A stretch of DNA of 64,000 nt from Aminobacter sp039907765 (lineage in GTDB: Bacteria > Pseudomonadota > Alphaproteobacteria > Rhizobiales > Rhizobiaceae): the NCBI RefSeq assembly GCF_039907765.1, contig NZ_JARDJI010000005.1:1-64000 (forward strand), written 5' to 3'. The notes beneath the pieces were generated by a model. It had not been told where the DNA came from. It made no database searches and saw only the letters and a list, made by a program, of their open reading frames with translations. Shown piece after piece: positions 62,370 to 64,000 of this stretch. Within the stretch, counting starts at the first letter, position 1. Each line of letters opens with the position of its first letter. The translations under genes and the position numbers were made by a program.

Positions 62370-62441
62370 TGACACCATGTCAAAAATTCCACGCATGTCA
62401 CTCATCGTTTGACACACCGTCAATTTAATGACATTGTGTCG
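62370..62441 (+). promoter_or_regulatory. array of TGACA-N3-TGTCA operator-like sites
   Basis: Three dyads share the pattern TGACA-N3-(T/C)GTC(A/G): TGACACCATGTCA (62370-62382, perfect), TGACACACCGTCA (62410-62422, within a 15-bp palindrome beginning TTGAC) and TGACATTGTGTCG (62429-62441). A half-site TGTCA lies at 62396-62400. Centres are about 18-22 bases apart, close to two helical turns. Sites 2 and 3 together form a larger symmetric dyad of 30 bases (62411-62440). TTGACA at 62409-62414 could also be a -35 hexamer. The likely target is the LuxR-type gene downstream. Confidence 0.6.
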
Positions 62442-62474
62442 ATGTTAATCATTTCGCATTCGGGAGGAAGCGCG

Positions 62475-62561
62475 ATGACCGGACCGAGCAGCATGCGCAT
62501 GTCAGTTGGGTCACCGCTTGTCCGGTCGCAGGCGCGACCCAGCTTCCTCCCACCATCCTGA
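62475..62561 (+). CDS. possible 28-codon leader ORF
   Basis: A short frame with a strong, well-spaced GGGAGGAAG before ATG 62475, encoding MTGPSSMRMSVGS and ending SFLPPS. It sits between the operator array and the LuxR-type gene. Nothing in the peptide resembles a known leader, so it may be a regulatory upstream ORF or chance. Confidence 0.25.
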   Translation: MTGPSSMRMSVGSPLVRSQARPSFLPPS

Positions 62562-62691
62562 AAGCCGAAGTCCGGGCAGGCCCTACGCCCGCCTGAACCA
62601 CGAACTCATTCTCGTTTGACCTCCCGGCGCGACGGCGCTGCCGGGCAAGGATACCGCACGCTCGTGCGGCGGATATTTGGGAGAGCCTAAG

Positions 62692-63759
62692 ATGACCTTT
62701 CACGCCCGCTCCATCGTCGAATTCGGCCATTTCCTGAACAGGGTTTCGGACAGCCTGCTCAACGGCAAGCCGCTGCGCAGCTCGCTCGAACTCATCCGCG
62801 AGCAGTTCGATGCCTATGCCGCAGTGCTGGTGATCGAAGACCGGACACGCACCGGCGAGACCTACTACGCGTTCACCGAAATCAACGAACCGATGCTGGA
62901 CGCCGCCGGCGTTCCCCTCGCCCGCCCGGCGCAGCTCGCCTATCTGGCGGAACGCTGCCAGCCCATGACAGCGACGCACGTGACCGCCGACGACGCCGCG
63001 CGCTACACGCTCTGGGTGTTCCGCGACCGTGCCGGCGCAAAATTCGACGACGACGCGGCTTCCGTCTGCGAGATCCTCGTCTCGCAACTCGTCCGGGGTG
63101 TCGAAACGTCGTGGCGGATGGGCGCCACTGAGGTCGAGCGCAGGCTCTATTCCGACGTCATGGACAAGCTCTATGTCGGCGTCGTCATCCTCGACCATTC
63201 GGGCAAGATCGTCCGCGCTTCGGATGCGGCGCTCAAGCTGCTGCAGACCCGCGACGGGCTGCAGGTCCAGAGCAATCGCCTGCGCGCCACCTCGGCCAAG
63301 GAAGACCGCGATTTCCAGAACCTGGTGAAGATCGCCATGCAGAGCGCGGCCGACGACGAGGGTACCGTCTCGCGCGGGCTGTCGCTGACCAAGCAGTCGG
63401 GCTCGCGCAATCTCGGCGTCATCGTCCGGCCGATCCGCGGCAGCAAGGACAACGCGGCAGCGGCCAATTCGGCGGTTGCGGTGTACATCCGCGACCCTGA
63501 GGCCAATTCCGAAGTCGAGGGCGATCTCGTGCGCCAGCTCTTCGACCTCACCCCGGCCGAGGCGGCCGTCGCACGCCGCCTGACCGCCGGCCTGTCGCTG
63601 GAGGACGCCGCAAGCTCGCTCGACATCAGCCGTAACACCGCGCGTGCCCACCTGCGCTCGATCTTCTCCAAGAGCGGCATCACGCGGCAGACCGAGCTCG
63701 TGCGGCTCGTGCTCAACAGCGCCGTCATCCTCGGCCATGGTCCGCGCCAGGCGGCGTAG
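62692..63759 (+). CDS. LuxR-type (helix-turn-helix) transcriptional regulator
   Basis: 355 residues. The N-terminal GAF/PAS-like region (about 1-150) is followed by a PAS-like central part (VMDKLYVGVVILDHSGKIVRASDAAL). The C-terminal LuxR/GerE HTH (about 285-345) contains LTPAEAAVARRLTAGLSLEDAASSLDISRNTARAHLRSIFSKSGITRQTELVRLVL. It has no receiver domain and no AHL-binding signature, so the signal is unknown. ATG 62692 with GGGAGAG upstream is preferred to the in-frame TTG 62677. The symmetric sites upstream suggest autoregulation. A terminator follows. Confidence 0.9.
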   Translation: MTFHARSIVEFGHFLNRVSDSLLNGKPLRSSLELIREQFDAYAAVLVIEDRTRTGETYYAFTEINEPMLDAAGVPLARPAQLAYLAERCQPMTATHVTADDAARYTLWVFRDRAGAKFDDDAASVCEILVSQLVRGVETSWRMGATEVERRLYSDVMDKLYVGVVILDHSGKIVRASDAALKLLQTRDGLQVQSNRLRATSAKEDRDFQNLVKIAMQSAADDEGTVSRGLSLTKQSGSRNLGVIVRPIRGSKDNAAAANSAVAVYIRDPEANSEVEGDLVRQLFDLTPAEAAVARRLTAGLSLEDAASSLDISRNTARAHLRSIFSKSGITRQTELVRLVLNSAVILGHGPRQAA

Positions 63760-63798
63760 GGGCCAGGCCGCTCTCTCCCAACCAGTCAACCCAAGCTG

Positions 63799-63837
63799 AA
63801 AGCGCCGGTGGACCAGGTCCCCGGCGCTTCTTTTTTT
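63799..63837 (+). terminator. rho-independent terminator after the LuxR-type gene
   Basis: AAGCGCCGG (63800-63808), a 12-base loop, CCGGCGCTT (63821-63829), then C and seven T. Confidence 0.9.
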
Positions 63838-63881
63838 GCTGGCTGCAGTGAATGGCTGGGAATGACCGGTGTCGCCGCAAA

Positions 63882-63908
63882 CAAAAAGGCGCCGCGAACG
63901 GCGCCTTT
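63882..63908 (-). terminator. terminator of the partial minus-strand gene
   Basis: On the minus strand AAAGGCGCCG, loop TTCG, CGGCGCC, then TTTTTGTTT. The UUCG tetraloop is typical of very stable terminators. It starts six bases after the stop codon of the minus-strand gene. Confidence 0.85.
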
Positions 63909-63913
63909 CTCGG

Positions 63914-64000
63914 TCAGAACAGCGATTTCAGCTGTTCCCTGGAGTAGCCCACCCCTTCGTGGGCCCGGCCCTGCCGGACCTTCAGCGCCCAGGCCGGATC
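63914..64000 (-). CDS. 3' end of an unidentified gene (partial)
   Basis: Only the last 28 codons are inside the window: DPAWALKVRQGRAHEGVGYS and then REQLKSLF before TGA. The frame is open to the window edge, and a strong terminator follows at once, which supports a real gene. The tail is too short to name a family. Confidence 0.5.
   Translation of the reverse strand, partial: DPAWALKVRQGRAHEGVGYSREQLKSLF

Overview
The window is GC-rich (clearly above 60%) chromosomal DNA of an alphaproteobacterium. It most likely comes from the Rhizobiales, near Mesorhizobium/Aminobacter (Phyllobacteriaceae). Grounds for this are the rlpA-dacF-tmk-holB-metG-tatD-phosphodiesterase order, the DUF1344 and DUF1036 proteins, rhizobial-type palindromic repeats, and an Agrobacterium-like PpkA/PppA/Fha-controlled type VI secretion system (T6SS). 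No rRNA, IS element, prophage or CRISPR array was seen. One tRNA gene (Ser, anticodon TGA) is present.

Left flank (1-13.4 kb): an OsmC-family protein, a DUF1344 protein, a hypothetical protein, and a 25-residue membrane protein gene at 2197-2274. Then comes a minus-strand housekeeping operon read from 10503 down to 2827: RlpA, a DacF-like carboxypeptidase with altered active-site motifs, thymidylate kinase, DNA polymerase III delta', methionyl-tRNA synthetase, TatD, and an MBL-fold hydrolase. tRNA-Ser, an Arg-rich exported protein, a cupin, a candidate small RNA and an HtrA-like protease follow.

T6SS region (13.6-56.7 kb): a regulatory and accessory block holds a DUF6931-like protein, the kinase PpkA, a caspase/Sel1 protein and a lipoprotein. 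ClpV (tssH) is divergent from a long plus-strand operon: tssA-B-C-hcp-E-F-G-fha-J-K-L-M-tagF, a PAAR-like (DUF4150) effector with a putative HNH/treble-clef toxin end, two candidate immunity genes, a DUF2169 adaptor and a thiolase-like protein without its catalytic Cys. Facing it on the minus strand are vgrG, a DUF6484 protein and a HEAT-like TIGR02270-type protein. A second plus-strand unit carries fha2-tssL2-tssM2, the PP2C phosphatase PppA, a DUF1036 protein and a membrane-anchored M23 peptidase/lytic-transglycosylase fusion. The T6SS therefore has two TssL/TssM/Fha sets but one TssJ, TssK, sheath, Hcp, ClpV and baseplate. PpkA and PppA would set the phosphorylation state of Fha/TssM. VgrG, DUF6484 and the PAAR-like effector would form the loaded spike.

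Right flank (56.7-64 kb): a small lipoprotein, a TerC-family transporter, RimO, a frameshifted MFS (Bcr/CflA-like) transporter, a branched-chain amino-acid-type binding protein, a LuxR-type regulator preceded by a phased array of TGACA-N3-TGTCA sites, and the 3' end of an unidentified minus-strand gene.

The observations most worth following are: (i) DUF6484 looks like a stand-alone copy of the VgrG OB-fold plus needle tip; (ii) palindromic repeat elements are inserted in frame in clpV; (iii) the PAAR-HNH-like effector with tandem candidate immunity genes; (iv) the duplicated Fha/TssL/TssM unit; (v) a candidate sRNA with two unpaired CACCCTC motifs; (vi) the LuxR-gene operator array.
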